NCBI GenBank assembly: GCA_963662155.1
Contig: OY759262.1
Location: 53,290,785 to 53,354,784 of the forward strand
Direction: 5' to 3'
Origin: Lamellibrachia columna
Taxonomy: Eukaryota > Annelida > Polychaeta > Sabellida > Siboglinidae
DNA: 64,000 nt
Positions 38,874 through 60,009 of this stretch are shown piece by piece. Both the position numbers and the translations under genes were made by a program. The notes below the pieces were generated by a model. That model was not told the origin of the DNA. It saw only the letters and a program-made list of their open reading frames with translations, and did no database searches. The first letter of the stretch is position 1. Every line of letters begins with the position of its first letter.

Positions 38874-39569
38874 TAGGTTACCCAGAAGGCACTGCGCTCT
38901 TGGATGTGCGCTCGTGAGGCTGCGCGCGCAACCGGATGTAGAAGTAGACCATGGGTGCAAATAATTTTGGGGGTGCGAAAAGCTATAAGGTACTACTGGT
39001 GTCTTAGCGTTATTGTTATCTCCAGTTCTTGTTGGCGAAACACCTGCTTACGATTGGCTGTGGTGTGGGCATTCGAGATGACACTGAGTAACTTTTTCAA
39101 GCGCATGTAACATGCAGTGCTGTAGTACAGACCTGTATGCTTTCATAAATTATAAACTATATTGTCTTGATGACCTGCTCACAACTAACAAGTATCCTGC
39201 GTGTTCTAACGTTGCGAGTTCACTCACGCACAAAATACGCTTTTGAGCCTCTTTATGAATATCAACATTTACGCAGAATAACAACACAATTCCAGGTTAG
39301 AGTGAAACATGCCAAACATGTATGAATTAATATACCATAAATAATGCCAGCGTTCAACATGAAAACGACATACATGAATACATACTCACACGAACACATA
39401 CTCAAATGGTATTTTCACATAATACGTGCAATTGTCTCACATATTACGCCTTCACATAATTAACCCTATTGAGCTGCTGAGTTACAAATTGTTTCTCCGA
39501 GGCTATTCTACGCCTTGCCCACATCCACACACGCACCCAGACACGCACACGCAGTCACACACAAACACA

Positions 39570-39716
<147 letters not shown>

Positions 39717-40148
39717 ATATACCGTACGCACAAACACACACAAACAATCACGACACATCTCCAAAACAATTCAAACTCCAACTTGAGAGAGACGCCTATT
39801 ACGCTGTAAGAAATTCTACAGCTATGTTCCCCTAAATGCGTGCAAAAACAAAACACGAAACAGATGGTATATCAGTATCGTTTTTGTAAGTGCTCCGTGG
39901 TTGCCTGTTTCGAATACATCATATAATTCGAATAAGTCCAAGCGCTTTTTATCAGCCATCTTAAGTGAGTCATACAGAAGCAAACTTGCAAGGCAAATAC
40001 AACATAAATGTATATGCTTTTGTGACGCAATGTTATATGATGGGTTTCTACTCGTCGAAATGAGCGTATTTGTACCGATCTGTATACTGCAACGTTAGCC
40101 AATGTTGTGCAATCCAAACAACTGGATGCAACGTCAGACACATAACTC

Positions 40149-41058
40149 CTCTTGAGTGCCGAATAAGCGTCCCTATACGCGTATTTATTTGATAAAAAAT
40201 GTCACCCTATAAGCACCTTATTTGACACTATACTATTATTAAATTTAAACATTTGTGCCAGCCTATATTCTCCGATAATCGTGGCAAATTAAGCAGGGCA
40301 TAATGTTTAGGAGAGCAATCCCTCTTACTCCCTATTAGCGCTAATCAATCATCCACGGAGCGGTTTACCCCTCGCGCTAAAATCACTTGCTCCCTACTAG
40401 AGTTGCATGTGGCTCCCTCTGACGGCTTTCATCCTTTCGAACGACAGTCGTGAATTTAACGGGATTCCGTGCTTCTGAGGATCCTAGATTAGACCGTTAG
40501 AATTCCATGATTAGATGAATCCGTCAGAATCCTTAGTTCTCGGGAGCACGACATGGTATAGTATTAGTTTAAACGCCTTTATCATCGCGTAAACCGACCG
40601 TAAATGGCCGCCGTGCGCAGCGCCTCAAACCGGTCGTAACCGGGTGGCGGCTGTTTCCCCTAAAACGGACTTGCGTATTCAGTTCAATAAAACTTTAATG
40701 TCCATTTAAAAATGGAAAATTCCCCGGTTTTTCAAATATATAAAATGAGTTTACTATATCTGCGGTCACACGAATACGCACAAAGTTTATACAAATTCGG
40801 CAGAAAAAAACACAAAATACAAGCGATCCGCGTAGTTTTCTAGGGACGCCTTGGGCTTGGCTTTGCGTCGAGTACAACAAATTGCTTCGGCGCTAAAAAG
40901 ACAAATATACTAGTGATTTTTTTGCACTGTACTATTATTTGTTTTGAACAATTTGCCCCCCCCCCCGATACTGTTATTCGGCACTATACTATTATTAAAT
41001 TTGACCGATTTGACCCTATACTGTTATTTGGCCTATACGCTTATTCGGCACTCAAGAG
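40149..41058. mobile_element. Non-autonomous DNA element with 22-bp perfect TIRs
   Basis: 40149-40170 and 41037-41058 are perfect inverted 22-bp ends (CTCTTGAGTGCCGAATAAGC type). Further inside, CTATACTATTATTAAATTT occurs near 40230 and again near 40986, with additional GTTATTCGGC motifs near the right end. There is no transposase frame. No clear target duplication was seen, so the superfamily is not assigned. A C-run lies at about 40958. Confidence 0.72.
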
Positions 41059-44000
41059 TAAACGTCGCTATTGATATGATACGTCGACATTAATATAAAC
41101 ATGAATATACATTTAGTGGAAATACTGGATATGATTGTACACACAATGTTTGTATTATGCGTTGTGTTAATGGTTGTGTATTGCAACACAATACATTTTA
41201 AATTTCATATATATGTTTTATCTGTAAACAATATTTATTTCTGTAATGTAAGCTGCCATGTCAAACATAATTTATTTAATCACAAACAAATTTAACATTA
41301 TCTACTCTTCTTTATTAACCACTAAATAATTAAATCAAAAGTGTTATTTGAGCTGTAATGGAATGTCACTATGTCATAGAATACACTATGATTGTGTATG
41401 ATAAATATGTATATACAAGCTATACTTACACAGTGCGCTTTGCAGTTTGCTTCAGGGGCAACCCTTTGTGCTTCTGGTAGTCGATTGCTCCCAAGAAGTT
41501 TCATGCCTGGTATACTGGGAAGCTGCAATAGTTCATTTTTAATTGTTATGTTTCATCAGCATGATCCAGTGGCCAACCCCATCATACTGTATACTCTACA
41601 GGCTTGCACAAATGTTTACAACTGTTATTAAAAGTGGAAATAGGCAGTCAATCAAAGTGCAATTATTTTAACAGATTGCGCAAATAATTATGATATCAAA
41701 TTATTACAATGACTCATTATTACGAAGATATATATATATATTCTACACATACTTCTGATACACATATATTCTATGATTGGGTACAAGCAATGTATTAATA
41801 CCTGAAGTTAAATCGCTTGGCTGCATGCATCATGTGGTTATGAAACGTTTCAAGCACACCAGTATGTCGGGAAGAGGAAAACATGACAATACAAGCAACA
41901 ATCAAGTAACTCTAATTGTTGTACACAATATTGTCCCTCTGCCAGTCTGTCTGTCTCAATGTCTGTATCTGCACATCAATGTATCCACACACACTTGCAC
42001 AAATATTTGGTAAAATATGATTCATAAAATAATTATGTATAATTATAATGCTTGAATACTGAGAAGTTCTTATTGTTGTTTGCTATATGCAATTAAATAG
42101 TGTGTTACTTTTGTCTTGTGTGACCTTTATTCTTTATGTAGTACGATTATAAATATATGATTATGTTTCAGTTACACATATGATTATTGTGGTGTGGTGT
42201 ATTGAAACCATGTAGAAAAACAAACTGTTGAAGAGGATGAAGAGGAGGACTGATGGAATTATGTAGACCTGCTAATTGCGTGGGAACCACACCCACACGC
42301 ACGTACACCTGGTTGTATATACAGTAATGCAGAATGTTATGTCCAACATGTTAATATTGCAATAAATCCATTAACTGAATGTAAACTAATGATTTTTCTA
42401 TATTTTAAGGAATTATAATAGTTTATGTAATTTACAAATGTATTTCATATGCAAAGTATTACAGTTTTACTCTTTTTACTCAGTTTCACCCTAAAATAGG
42501 CTGTCCCCATAGACCAGTCAAAAAACCCATTACTGTATATTCACCCACCTATAAATAGTATTAAATACAATATAAATTTGTTAATATGAACTTCAGTAAT
42601 ACGAATACCTATCATACCTCGGATCGTTACCCGGTGCCGTTATGCAATATCATAACTACTGGCAAACATGACATTACTGTCCACCAATCATTCTTCGTTA
42701 TGTGTTTCCCTGGTCCCTCCAACTTATAATAATAGGAAAACGTCTATCGTGTGTAAATCCTCACAAAACCCAAGCTCAGAAGTAGTACTGTTTTATGGTA
42801 ACAGTACATTTGGTTCGGATGTCATACTGCAGTCAAGGACCTGATAATATATAGTAGAGCAAAAATATTATTGTGCCACACTACACATGTATACCATATT
42901 TAATTAATTTCAATAATACGTTTTATCTTAACAGTAAAGCTTACACCCAGGCCCAGCGACTATGCCCGGCTTTCACACTGCTGTCTCGAGCAGACAGGTC
43001 CAGCGTCCGTGTTCGCTGTCATACTGCTCCACCGAGTACTAGTACTGCGAATGTCTGCTGACAATTACCACGTAATTACCACGTAATAATCCAAACTTGT
43101 AATTTAATTAATTCGAGTTGTTGATTCAGTTACCCGTGGTACGGGGGCTTCTGTCCGGCTGAATAGGTCGAGTGGAGACAACGACGATCGACGGATAAAT
43201 CAAATGTACAAATAATATAGAATGTTGTTAATGGACACATACCTTGTTGATAACATTCATTGCAATAACGCAATATTAAACAAAGTTAGTCTCACGAACA
43301 CCGTGACAAACATAATATTTACGACAATTTATGGTATAACGTACCTCCATCTCTGTTATCGACGGAAACTGTCCGTTTCCACGGAAGTCATGTTGTTTAT
43401 CGGTGACAGGCGCTGACATAATACAAGCTCCGCCTCTACCTGTCGCGACCTTCTCGGAACTAGCCGAAAGCTGTTCGGAAAGTGCACTGACGAGCGACGT
43501 CGAGTGTTGTAAACGTCGATGCGTTGATTTAAAAATTGCGTCTTCTTTATTTAGACACGCTTGGCCGGTCGGTATATGTTAGAATATATATATAGTTTAC
43601 ACTAAATAACACGATTTCACGAAAACAATATTACGGTCAGACCACTTACCTTTAAGCCACTAGGATGTTAATAAAGGGCCATTTATCAGTTAGCCATGTA
43701 ATGCCTTAGATGCGGTCAGAAGACCATGCCACTTGGCACTTGCTGACAGTGCTAACTGCTAAGAACTGCCAACTGAGTCTTCCTCTGTAGAAGTCAGGTG
43801 ACTCAAGTCACACTGCCTCCTACACCAGTTTGATCTGGTGCCAGCAGACTGGCTAAACATTACAAAGGGGATATTGAGCATGTTGTATTGGCTAACCTTC
43901 TCAACAACAAGTACATGTAATCTAAGATATAGCAATATAAATAGCAAACTTCTAATACAAACAAATTGCAAATTGCAACACTGCCTTTGTGCACCAAAAG

Positions 44001-44340
44001 AACTGAACTGATGTATAAGCATGTAAATTGGTCTCATTTTGGTCTTTATTCAAAACAAGGACAAACAAACTTTATTCAAATTACCACATATCCCATGTGT
44101 TGCAATTTGGACAAGTATTCTCACATCTACCCCTTCAAATGATGTACATATTTAGGGGGAGGTAATGTTTAGTAACTGATAGGCTAACTACAAAGATATT
44201 GGTTTAATGGGTATTATTGTATGAAAGCATGTGGCTTATGAATTGTTAACTGCATAGAAGTAAGGACTCCAAGAAAAAACTTATTTTATGAGTCATACCA
44301 TGTCTGTATGCTTGTCAAATGGAGGGGTTTGTGAAAGGTA
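41059..44340. other. AT-rich stretch without recognisable genes
   Basis: Only short frames (under 95 codons) without recognisable motifs. GC-richer islands near 42950-43050 and 43420-43520 could be regulatory but show no clear elements. Confidence 0.4.
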
Positions 44341-44349
44341 ACCGTATGT

Positions 44350-44680
44350 TTGATGTTCCCCCTAATTGTACCTTTAACCGTAATTTTCACCATACCCCTA
44401 ACTATAATTCACATCATGCCTACAATTGCATTCTTACCAGTATTTATCACCATGCCCTTAACTGTAACCCTAACTGCAATACTCCTAAATGTACCCCTAA
44501 ATGTAATTATCACCATACCTTTAACTGTACCTTACCTGTAATTATCACCATACACCTGACCCTACCACCACCCCCCTAGTTGTACCCTTAACTTTAATTA
44601 TCTCCATACCCTTAACTAACTCGTAGTGTAATTCCCATCATACTCCTCACTGTACCCCAAATTGTACCCTGCTATGACCT
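44350..44680 (+). repeat. Degenerate ~30-bp minisatellite
   Basis: Repeats built on AACTGTAATTATCACCATAC and CCCTAA-type linkers, strongly diverged. Confidence 0.7.
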
Positions 44681-45009
44681 AGGTGTGATACTGACAGACA
44701 GTGTATGCAATTCGATCAGTACGAAATCAAGGTCCAGTCGTACTGTGTATGTTTTATAAGTAGTTGGCTGTTGAGTTGCCGTTAAATTAACTGTGTCGAT
44801 GTTAGTGTATTGTAGCAGGTGACTAAGAAGGAACAAACACGTGAATGTTAGTATATATGTTTACGTCTGAAGCAAGTATGGAATGTCAATTAATAAGAAA
44901 TCGAAGCATCGTGCATCAGTGTCATTAAATAAAGGAATTACACGAGAAGAAGCGTCGTTCATAAACCTCTCAGTGCATTGGTAGAATACATTCACACTGC
45001 CCTTTCAGG

Positions 45010-45055
45010 ACACTGCTACAGTACACAGCTAGAATGCATAGTCGCTAAACATTTA
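45010..45055 (-). repeat. Isolated 35-bp satellite unit
   Basis: GTACACAGCTAGAATGCATA plus GTCGCTAAAC matches the reverse complement of the 33-37.9 kb family. It abuts the truncated end of the LINE at 45.06 kb. Confidence 0.65.
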
Positions 45056-46290
45056 GTATATCAAGTATATATCTTTGTTGATATCATCTTGGAGAGCTTC
45101 ACAGTCACCTAATGGAGAAATATTTGAATAGAATTGTGTGTCATCGGCAAACATTTTAACCGTTATCTTGACTGAGTCCGGTAGATCATTTACATATAAA
45201 CAATAGTAATGGCCATAGACTTGTGCTTTGTGGAACCCCACTTCTTAATATTTTCCATGATGAATGCTCATGTCTTAGGAACACCCTCTACGCTCTAGCT
45301 GTTAGGAAAGCGTGAATCTATAATAGCTCTTTGCCTTTAATACCATATTGTCTTAATTTATAAATCAATTGTTATGGGGTACAGCATTAAAGGCCTTTGA
45401 AAAATCTAAGTAAATTACACCAGTTTCAGCAATGTTGTTTGTATTTACTGTCCAGTCTTGTAGACATTTTAATAATTGAGTAATGCATGAAAAATATTGT
45501 TGGAAACAATGTTGGTCACAGCTGATGGTATTGTTTGTGTCAGCTAGTTTAAGCAAATTGTCTCGTATTATTTTTCAGCAGTTTAATCACTTGGCTAGTG
45601 TGTGAGACTGGTCTGTAATTGTTGCACTTGTTTCGTGGACTTTTTTTGGATTGGTGTTACATTTGCAACCCTCCAATCATGTGGCATTAGGCTTGTTTGT
45701 ATGAATTTATTAAACTATATATTCTAGAGGAATATCACCATCTAAGCGATTTCTTAAAACATTTACATTTAATAGGTCTGGACCACTAACTTTGTTTGGA
45801 TTCAGTTTTGATAAATTGGTCCTTACTTCGGTTTGTAAAATGTGTAAATTATGCAGTGTACATTTTACATTGGTATCTAACGTTGGTAGAGAGTACACTA
45901 ATTATGGCTCATCTATTAGAACATATATTAAATAATTGTTTAATATGTTTGCGTTAGTTTGATCATCAGAAATGTTTTTTTTTCTTTAATGGTAAGATTA
46001 CCAATTGTTAAAGATTATTTGGCAAAGTGTTTAGTGTAGTTCCAGAATCGTTTATCGTTAACATTTATTTGGTCGACCAACTTTTCTTCATAGTGCAAAT
46101 TTGCCTCCTTAAAATAGTCTGTAGTTTTTCTTTTTTTATTCATATATTATAAGATCCGCTGAAATCCACTTTTCTTTGTCACTACGTGTTTAGCACGTTT
46201 ACTCTTTTGCCTTTTGCGCATATTTGTATCTTACCTATGGAGGCTTTATTCTTGATCCCTGCTTTATCTGTTTGAGTGGAACATGCTTTT
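45056..46290 (-). pseudogene. Broken LINE reverse transcriptase
   Basis: On the minus strand, fragments follow RT order. 45898-45710 has LNPNKVSGPDLLN (finger region). 45556-45365 has YLDFSKAFNAVPHN (first catalytic aspartate). 45241-45053 has YVNDLPDSV and the catalytic KMFADDTQFYS, then stops. Frames shift between the pieces and in-frame stops occur. The family is Jockey/CR1-like. The 5' limit is uncertain and no endonuclease is recognised. Confidence 0.8.
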
Positions 46291-46331
46291 CCACTAGTTA
46301 GGTATAAGGCAGCTTGAAATGTTCCCACATT

Positions 46332-46859
46332 TCAGTCACAGACGTAGACGATTTCAATCACATACTTGCCAATACGTTTGGAAATGCTGATTGCGTCTAA
46401 AATAAACCTATTTGACAATATAGTCCAATCATAAATTAATTGTTTACTAACCGCCTCGCGTTCCAATTTGACAGTTATCTTGATCGAGTGTTTGCGTTGT
46501 GTCGAAGTCTTCGGCTGTGGTACATGCTGGAAGGTTGTAGGTACCGCTTCAGGCTTTAACTTTCTCCGTCGCAGACATGTTGAAGGATCTTGACCCATTA
46601 GTTGATGTAAACATGTCAACTTCAAAATACAATTCTTCAAAATGGGTCGAACAAAGTCTAGCTTCCAACCAGCCCGCCCGCAGTTGTGAATTAATTGATT
46701 CACTACTCTCTGTTTTTCCAGAGGAAATAAAAAAGACAACTCTCTACACATCGCTGAATCATGTTTACATCCGAATGCCGCCCAGTACAGCATTGTAAGA
46801 GTTTTTGCGGCGTGTAAATCCAATACAAAAGAAAATTTTAATGTTACTGCACATCTCAA
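46332..46859 (-). CDS. Unassigned 175-codon open frame
   Basis: An open frame directly upstream of the LINE relic on the same strand. It has a basic central part (CLRRRKLKPEAVP) and a segment YDWTILSNRF. I do not recognise a domain. It could be the upstream part of the LINE, or chance. A CCAAT-type box (GATTGGTCA) lies just upstream near 46936, which is compatible with a promoter for a minus-strand transcript but proves nothing. Confidence 0.2.
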   Translation of the reverse strand: MRCAVTLKFSFVLDLHAAKTLTMLYWAAFGCKHDSAMCRELSFLFPLEKQRVVNQLIHNCGRAGWKLDFVRPILKNCILKLTCLHQLMGQDPSTCLRRRKLKPEAVPTTFQHVPQPKTSTQRKHSIKITVKLEREAVSKQLIYDWTILSNRFILDAISISKRIGKYVIEIVYVCD

Positions 46860-46869
46860 CCACGTTAAA

Positions 46870-49500
46870 AATACACGCGGTATGCACAGTCTAAGTCACA
46901 GCCGCATTGTGGGTTAAGGGCTGCTCGTCGCTGATTGGTCAATATTGCAAACACTGACGAATATATCAGCCTCCACGCAAAAACACATTACACCAGAATT
47001 TCGCGCTTTTAGAACATACTCCCAGTAAACCACTGGCATGATATTCTTGATTATAGTTGTAAATGATTAGTTTTTAGGATTCAAAGCAATGGCTTTGTTT
47101 TCACATATCACGATCCAGTGAATTGCATCGAAGTGTGGGGATGAAAGTGTAATAAGTATCTTAATTTGTTATGTTAAGTATGTGGAAACCCATACATGCA
47201 TGCACGCAAAAAACAATTTAACCGCCGAAAGGCGTTTACAGGGATTTAAAGGATTTCTTATCACAACTTTCCATCAGCGTACCATCTTCAAATGAGATTC
47301 CTGGCAAGTCAGCATTCGATTGCTGAGAGTGACACAATGCTATTGCACATCTGCTTAGTTCAGGTGAAAATCATGTGTGAGACCATGGGCGGATCCAAAC
47401 ACCATACTGGACACTATATAATCATTCAAATTTCCATCTGGACAGTACTTTTTATATTTCATTGTAGAGTTGTAAAGGTTTATTTAAATACGGGATGAAA
47501 TATGTCCAATGAAATGAAATTCTGCCAATGAAATGCTATGAAATAGCTAAGGTAACAGCATTATGATGTCTAGTCCCAATGTGGAAAGCACATCGATCGC
47601 TTAGGACTCCATACAACATTACACATAAACATGATTAGAATAATTCAAAAGAACATAGTAAGGTTGATTTAAAACAAAAATGAATGCTCACTTGGAACCA
47701 TAGGGCCTAATAAATGTCATACCATAACTCAACTGGTCATCACTGAGGACGGACGCTGAAATACCATACTTTCTTTTGAAATGGAGAATACATGGCAGAC
47801 GTTTAGCATTTTTTAAATGCATTATTTACTGAAATGGCAGAGAACATTTAGTAGAAACATCTAGTAAAAACAAACGGTAAAGTATGACTGTTAAGGAATG
47901 AGTTTCAACAGGGTTATAGACAAAAATACAACTGCAACGTAGAGAGACGTCAACATCACCTACCATGCTTGCCAAAAAAACAAAACACCCGGACCGACTG
48001 GTGATTCAGACATGTTTGTTGGCAGTATATTATGTGCCAGCAGGAGTCAAGTCATGCTAAGTGCGCTACGGATAAAAAACCGTGCAAGGCAATTTTCGCC
48101 AAAGCCCGCCTGTGTGTGAATGCTTAACATAATATGATTTGACTGAAGCGTTTCTACTCGAACGGTTATGGAAATACGCACGTTACACAGGATACAGCAG
48201 TGTTGTTGTGTCGTTAACAAACCATGGCTGGCAGTTGCATTTGTCAAGTCGGTTTTTAAACGTATCCTCGAATATTGCGCTTACCCAATTATTCCAAGTT
48301 TAGTACAGATGTTCATCTACTCCGGAAGCACAAATACGTTCCCTTATTGAGCCATTGTGTTGTTTGTGTTGACGTATATCATAGTTTTAGAAACGCTACG
48401 TACTGTAAACATTTTGTTGGTCGCTGTGTGACACCGAGTCTTGTAATCGGCCACACATGTAACAGTTCACTTCACGTTGGTGCTAACTATGCTTACATAT
48501 TTCATTCGTATATTGTCGAGGAACCAACTGTACATTTTGCGCTTGATTCTCGCAATTATTACAATCCAACCATCAGACTATGCATAAGGATGAATCGTGT
48601 CGATGTAAGAGTAAATATAATAAGTTATCGAAACCTATGTATTTGAAACTTACACATGTTTTGTTTAATACTATGTAGCCAATTCACAAGTGACACAAAG
48701 ATAATCCAAAGTCAAGATTTTTGGTATATATGTCATGATGTGTTCATGATACATTACACATCCGTATATATTAGGCTGTTTAAAACCAAAATCTTTTTTG
48801 CAATGTAAATTTGTAAAACCTTAATTCGGCGTAGCTTACTTAAAAATCTAAACCGTGCAAAACAGGCCTTAAACAAATAGTATGTGACGTCGTGTATCAT
48901 GCTCAGAGGACACTTAGGGTTAGGGCTACGGTTAGGATTAGTATCAGGTTTTTCTGCAAGATGGCAGCTCAAAAACTCTCACAAAACCAACCTCTCCAGA
49001 AAAACCAATCACCATCCTCGAAGTGACTGGAAGGAAAACTGCAGAACATCGACACATCAAGTTACTGAATGACTTTCTCACAGCATTCATCCAGCCTATT
49101 CCACCGCCTCATGACCGACAAGAGCTTCTTGGCGGACTACACAGTTATGTGGTCCAATTCTGCAGCCTACGTTGTGGGTTGAAAGAAGATTTGAATATTC
49201 ATAGTTTTCACCAACTCTGAATTAATTATTGTAATAGTTTTATATTTATGCAGGCTAGGAATGATGACGTTTATCGGCTGCATTAGTCGAAAAGTATAAG
49301 GTCACAATCAATTTAATTTCACCAATGTGATTGTAGATGCACGACACATTACACATACGTTTAACTGATGTCACCTTCAAATAACGCATTATCCAATCAA
49401 ACGCTAGCTACTTGCCCCATATTTCAGTAAAGCGTGACCGGTGAGTGAACTACATACCACGCTGCAGCTTTTTAGTTAGTTAAACCACACAACTTGAACA
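46870..49500. other. No recognisable gene
   Basis: Short unassigned frames at 48275-48646 and 49023-49220, without motifs I know. A telomere-like patch (TTAGGGTTAGGG, then degenerate) sits at 48914-48940. Confidence 0.4.
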
Positions 49501-49525
49501 AGCCAGTAAGCCAACATATACCAAC

Positions 49526-56854
<7,329 letters not shown>

Positions 56855-56937
56855 AGTGTCATGACCGCATGGCGCAACAGACGACGCGCTGAACAAAGGA
56901 AAACAGAAAAATCTTCTTGTGATTTCTTTTTGTTCAC

Positions 56938-56943
56938 AATAAA
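56938..56943 (+). promoter_or_regulatory. Poly(A) signal of the WAP gene
   Basis: AATAAA about 85 nt after the predicted stop, followed by a GT-rich stretch (TGTGTGGTGTGTCTG), which is the standard downstream element. Confidence 0.6.
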
Positions 56944-57139
56944 AATGACACTCAAATGTGTGGTGTGTCTGTAGTCGATCTGTGGAAGCGACGTCAGCTC
57001 TTAGACAATTCATGGCTGACAAAACCTAGGTAGACTTGGCAGCGGCGACCTCGCCTGGACATATATGTAGATGACTTAACGGAACAAAATGTATTCTGAT
57101 CCAGTAAATGGTATCAGTATGAATGTGTTTAAAAACAAA

Positions 57140-57232
57140 ATTGACAGAGTTGGCCCCATAAAGATTACAAATTGTTGGACTCTCAATAGCCAATAAGCTT
57201 CCTTGTCCATTTGCCATATGGATCGTGTTGCA
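57140..57232 (-). pseudogene. Coding-like fragment related to 60.48-60.70 kb
   Basis: About 50 bp (TTGGACTCTCAATAGCC to CATATGG) align with 60630-60690 at roughly 75-80% by eye. The shared peptide in one minus frame resembles DPYxKWxRK. Function unknown. Confidence 0.35.
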
Positions 57233-57249
57233 ATATTATTGAATTACAT

Positions 57250-60000
57250 CGCTGCAACAAATATTTCTACGATATCTTGTATTTACATGTTTGTGCAAAG
57301 GCATGGCCAGGGCTTGTAGGTCACCCGTGTTGGTCCTAAAATACTTGTTTGTCGTGTCTAAATAGTCAGCAATCTAAGCAGGACGGCGATTTGGTTATTG
57401 TACATAATCACTTATACCAATTTAGTAAATCATTCAATTTAATTAAATATGTAAAAATAATAAGAATTTCTGATAAACATAACATTTTCATAGCAATCAA
57501 TACGTTGGATAATAAGATTGTCATTTAAAGCTACACGAATCGCTCTGCAAGTGTTGTCAAGGAATCCATTGCATTCCACAATTTCAGATAACTCTCATTT
57601 ATGTATGAAATACTTAAACAATTAGACATAAATTGATCGGAACGATGCTAAACGTATAATGGTGTCAGATAACTGCCATGAGAATTGATGGAGATATGAC
57701 ATAATGTGGACAAATCAAGAAGAACGGTAGTTTCAAAGAAATTAAGGATTAAGGAGAACGGTATATATAACATAATGTGGACAAATTAAGTAGAACGGTA
57801 ATTTCAAAGAAAGCAACAACGTAATAGTTGATAGAGAGAACAAATATGAAGTTGATTCATTCATTTACCTCTGCAGCATTGTAGTATCAGACATCAGATG
57901 TGATCAAGAAATTTAGATTACACTAGCCGTCGACGCCTGACACCAAGTAGTGCGCGTTCATTTCAACACGAGTGTGGACGCGACCCACTAAAATAAATGT
58001 CATCCGTTTTACGTCGCCCGCCACGAGCTCTTGCTCAAATTAGCAACTGCCACAGCTCGGCAGCAGTTCAGTCAACCACCACGACACACGCCGCTACACA
58101 CGTTGAATGTAACCTCGGTCGTGACATTCTTTTCGAAGATTGTTATCAATCACTGTCCGCTGCGCTGTTGTTCCAACTAACTGCGCCATCACATCAAGCT
58201 CGCCACTCCTTCCGCGGACCAAAGGAACTTGCCACAAACACCCACTAATGTAACCCATGGTTGCGCATGAAAATGACACGCCGTTGGTGTTAAATATACG
58301 CGCTTTTCTCGCTCGTGTTTCCAGCGATAAGTTCCCTTATACTGTGAGCGACGCCTGAGATGATCCTAAACATGCCGTGTTTATTCTTCTCTTGTCTGAC
58401 TGACTGGACAGAATGCTCTGAAGATATGGGTCGACTCAGAATCGCACACACCCCTGACCGTGTGACTCCTTGGGAGTGTGTCCCATCAAATTGTAAGCAA
58501 ATGAAATTGAGACATTTTCTGACAAACATTAGGAGTTTACCAGGTGAAATAAAGATGTAAAATATCTGCACATAAATGTATGTTGCGGCAGTGGTCATAA
58601 GATCAAGTTACACGCTGCCGGAGGTTGGCATCGTAGGTGAACATTGGACACCATTCCAGACTCTATATAATTAAGTCAAATCAGTGCTTTTAAAACAATG
58701 AAAATACCAAAAACAAAGATACAGACAAAGTGGTGTGAAAAAAATTGCCCTAACTTCGAAAGGGTGGCATGTTGAATCAAACCATCGTCATCTCGATCGA
58801 CAGTCGGGTGTTCCAGCCTATAGACCATCTCCGGCTAAATCCTCTGCATTGCTCGCTATGCACCACGCCCCCGATAGCACACCCGCAAACATCATCACAC
58901 GCGTGACAAGTACCACATGAAACTAATAGGGCTTACACAGAACAGCCAGGGGCATAGAATTGTTTGAGTATCAACTATTTACTGAATCAATTCATGGCTA
59001 GATTATTTATGCTATAAAATACACCATATTTATGCTACGTAAAGTTCGGAAATTTCAGAAACCGATAGATTTATGAGTGACTGAAGGACATACAGTAGAC
59101 AAATATCCCACCAAAGACGACAGTTCGGTGGCACGATTGTACTAAAATAAAATTCAAAGTTGCTGTTCAAGGAATAGCTGGTAATAAAACGTGTCAGAGG
59201 TTGCTATATGATAGAGAATATGCCTTCATTGCCCTAACACACATCCACCCCATTTTAACGCCACTCGCTTAACATAGTATTAAACTAGTAGATGATCAAT
59301 AAATCTGGTAAACATTAAGGGACGATTCGTTCGACAGTGAATTGGCGGCTCTGTTTAACGACGCCGACCGCCCTGTAAGCATGGACATTAATCTTGTTGA
59401 GGTATATTGAAATGGTTACTCGGAGACACAGCATGTTTTCATGACTATGGTCGTGCAGGTGTGCCGACATCAGTCCGGTCAAGCAACCTTGTCGTCTGCG
59501 TCACTGTGCCGGAACCGCCATTAAACCGAGGGGCGTTTAAAGGCCTTTTCGTAATGTGAAGCAGAACATTCTACTACCAACAGCCATCGAAGCAACATGT
59601 AAGTACCAGTTTGGCGCTAGCGAGACACGGTAGGACATTGGTTAAACAGGTGGATCGTCAACGGAGATCACAGTGTTTGAATTATCTTTGTTCCATGTCT
59701 GTGCAATTTCGTTCACCCCACGTCGCCCCAGTTATCTATGCTGTACAAGCGAGTACTTGACAGTGATGGAACTGTTGGTTTAACCGCTTTTAAATAATAA
59801 TTGCAGCATAGCTGAACGCTTCCCAGACCATATGAACTGTTAGTGTTAGCAAGTCGTGAAAAAAGGGAGAATGAAAGGACTGCATAAGAAAGGCGGAGGA
59901 ATGTGCCAAGTGTAGGGAAACGGCTGCCGATAGGGAGTGGACATGGATAACAGCTGGGGTTGGGCCGCAGAAAAAAAATAGCGTCAGCTCTTTATAGAAG
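57250..60000. other. No recognisable gene
   Basis: An ~80-bp tandem duplication at 57692-57810 (ACATAATGTGGACAAAT twice). Unassigned frames at 57997-58248 (+), 58290-58598 (-) and 58360-58560 (+) have no motifs I can name. Confidence 0.4.
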
Positions 60001-60009
60001 GAAAAACGA

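Larger units (their letters stand above)
15540..38950. repeat. ~23-kb imperfect inverted repeat with satellite-filled arms
   Basis: Left and right halves are reverse complements in the order unique flank, 29-bp satellite, short CTTGAAGAAAACAAGACA repeats, centre. Pairs: 16345-17334 with 31976-32964, 17335-19790 with 22399-31975, 19791-19873 with 22307-22398. Outer pieces 16070-16345 and 15560-15600 pair with 38096-38540 and 38876-38935, beyond the 35-bp array that splits the right arm. The stretches I compared by eye differ by about one base per 100. The spacer is 19874-22306. Confidence 0.9.

Noticed and set aside
15540..38950. CRISPR-like array
   Set aside because: Repeats are head-to-tail monomers without unique spacers, in a eukaryotic context with no cas genes.
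41430..41522. 93-bp minus-strand exon with acceptor TTGCAG and donor GTAAGT (31 codons)
   Set aside because: Good donor but no pyrimidine tract, no partner exon and no known motif; not enough to call.
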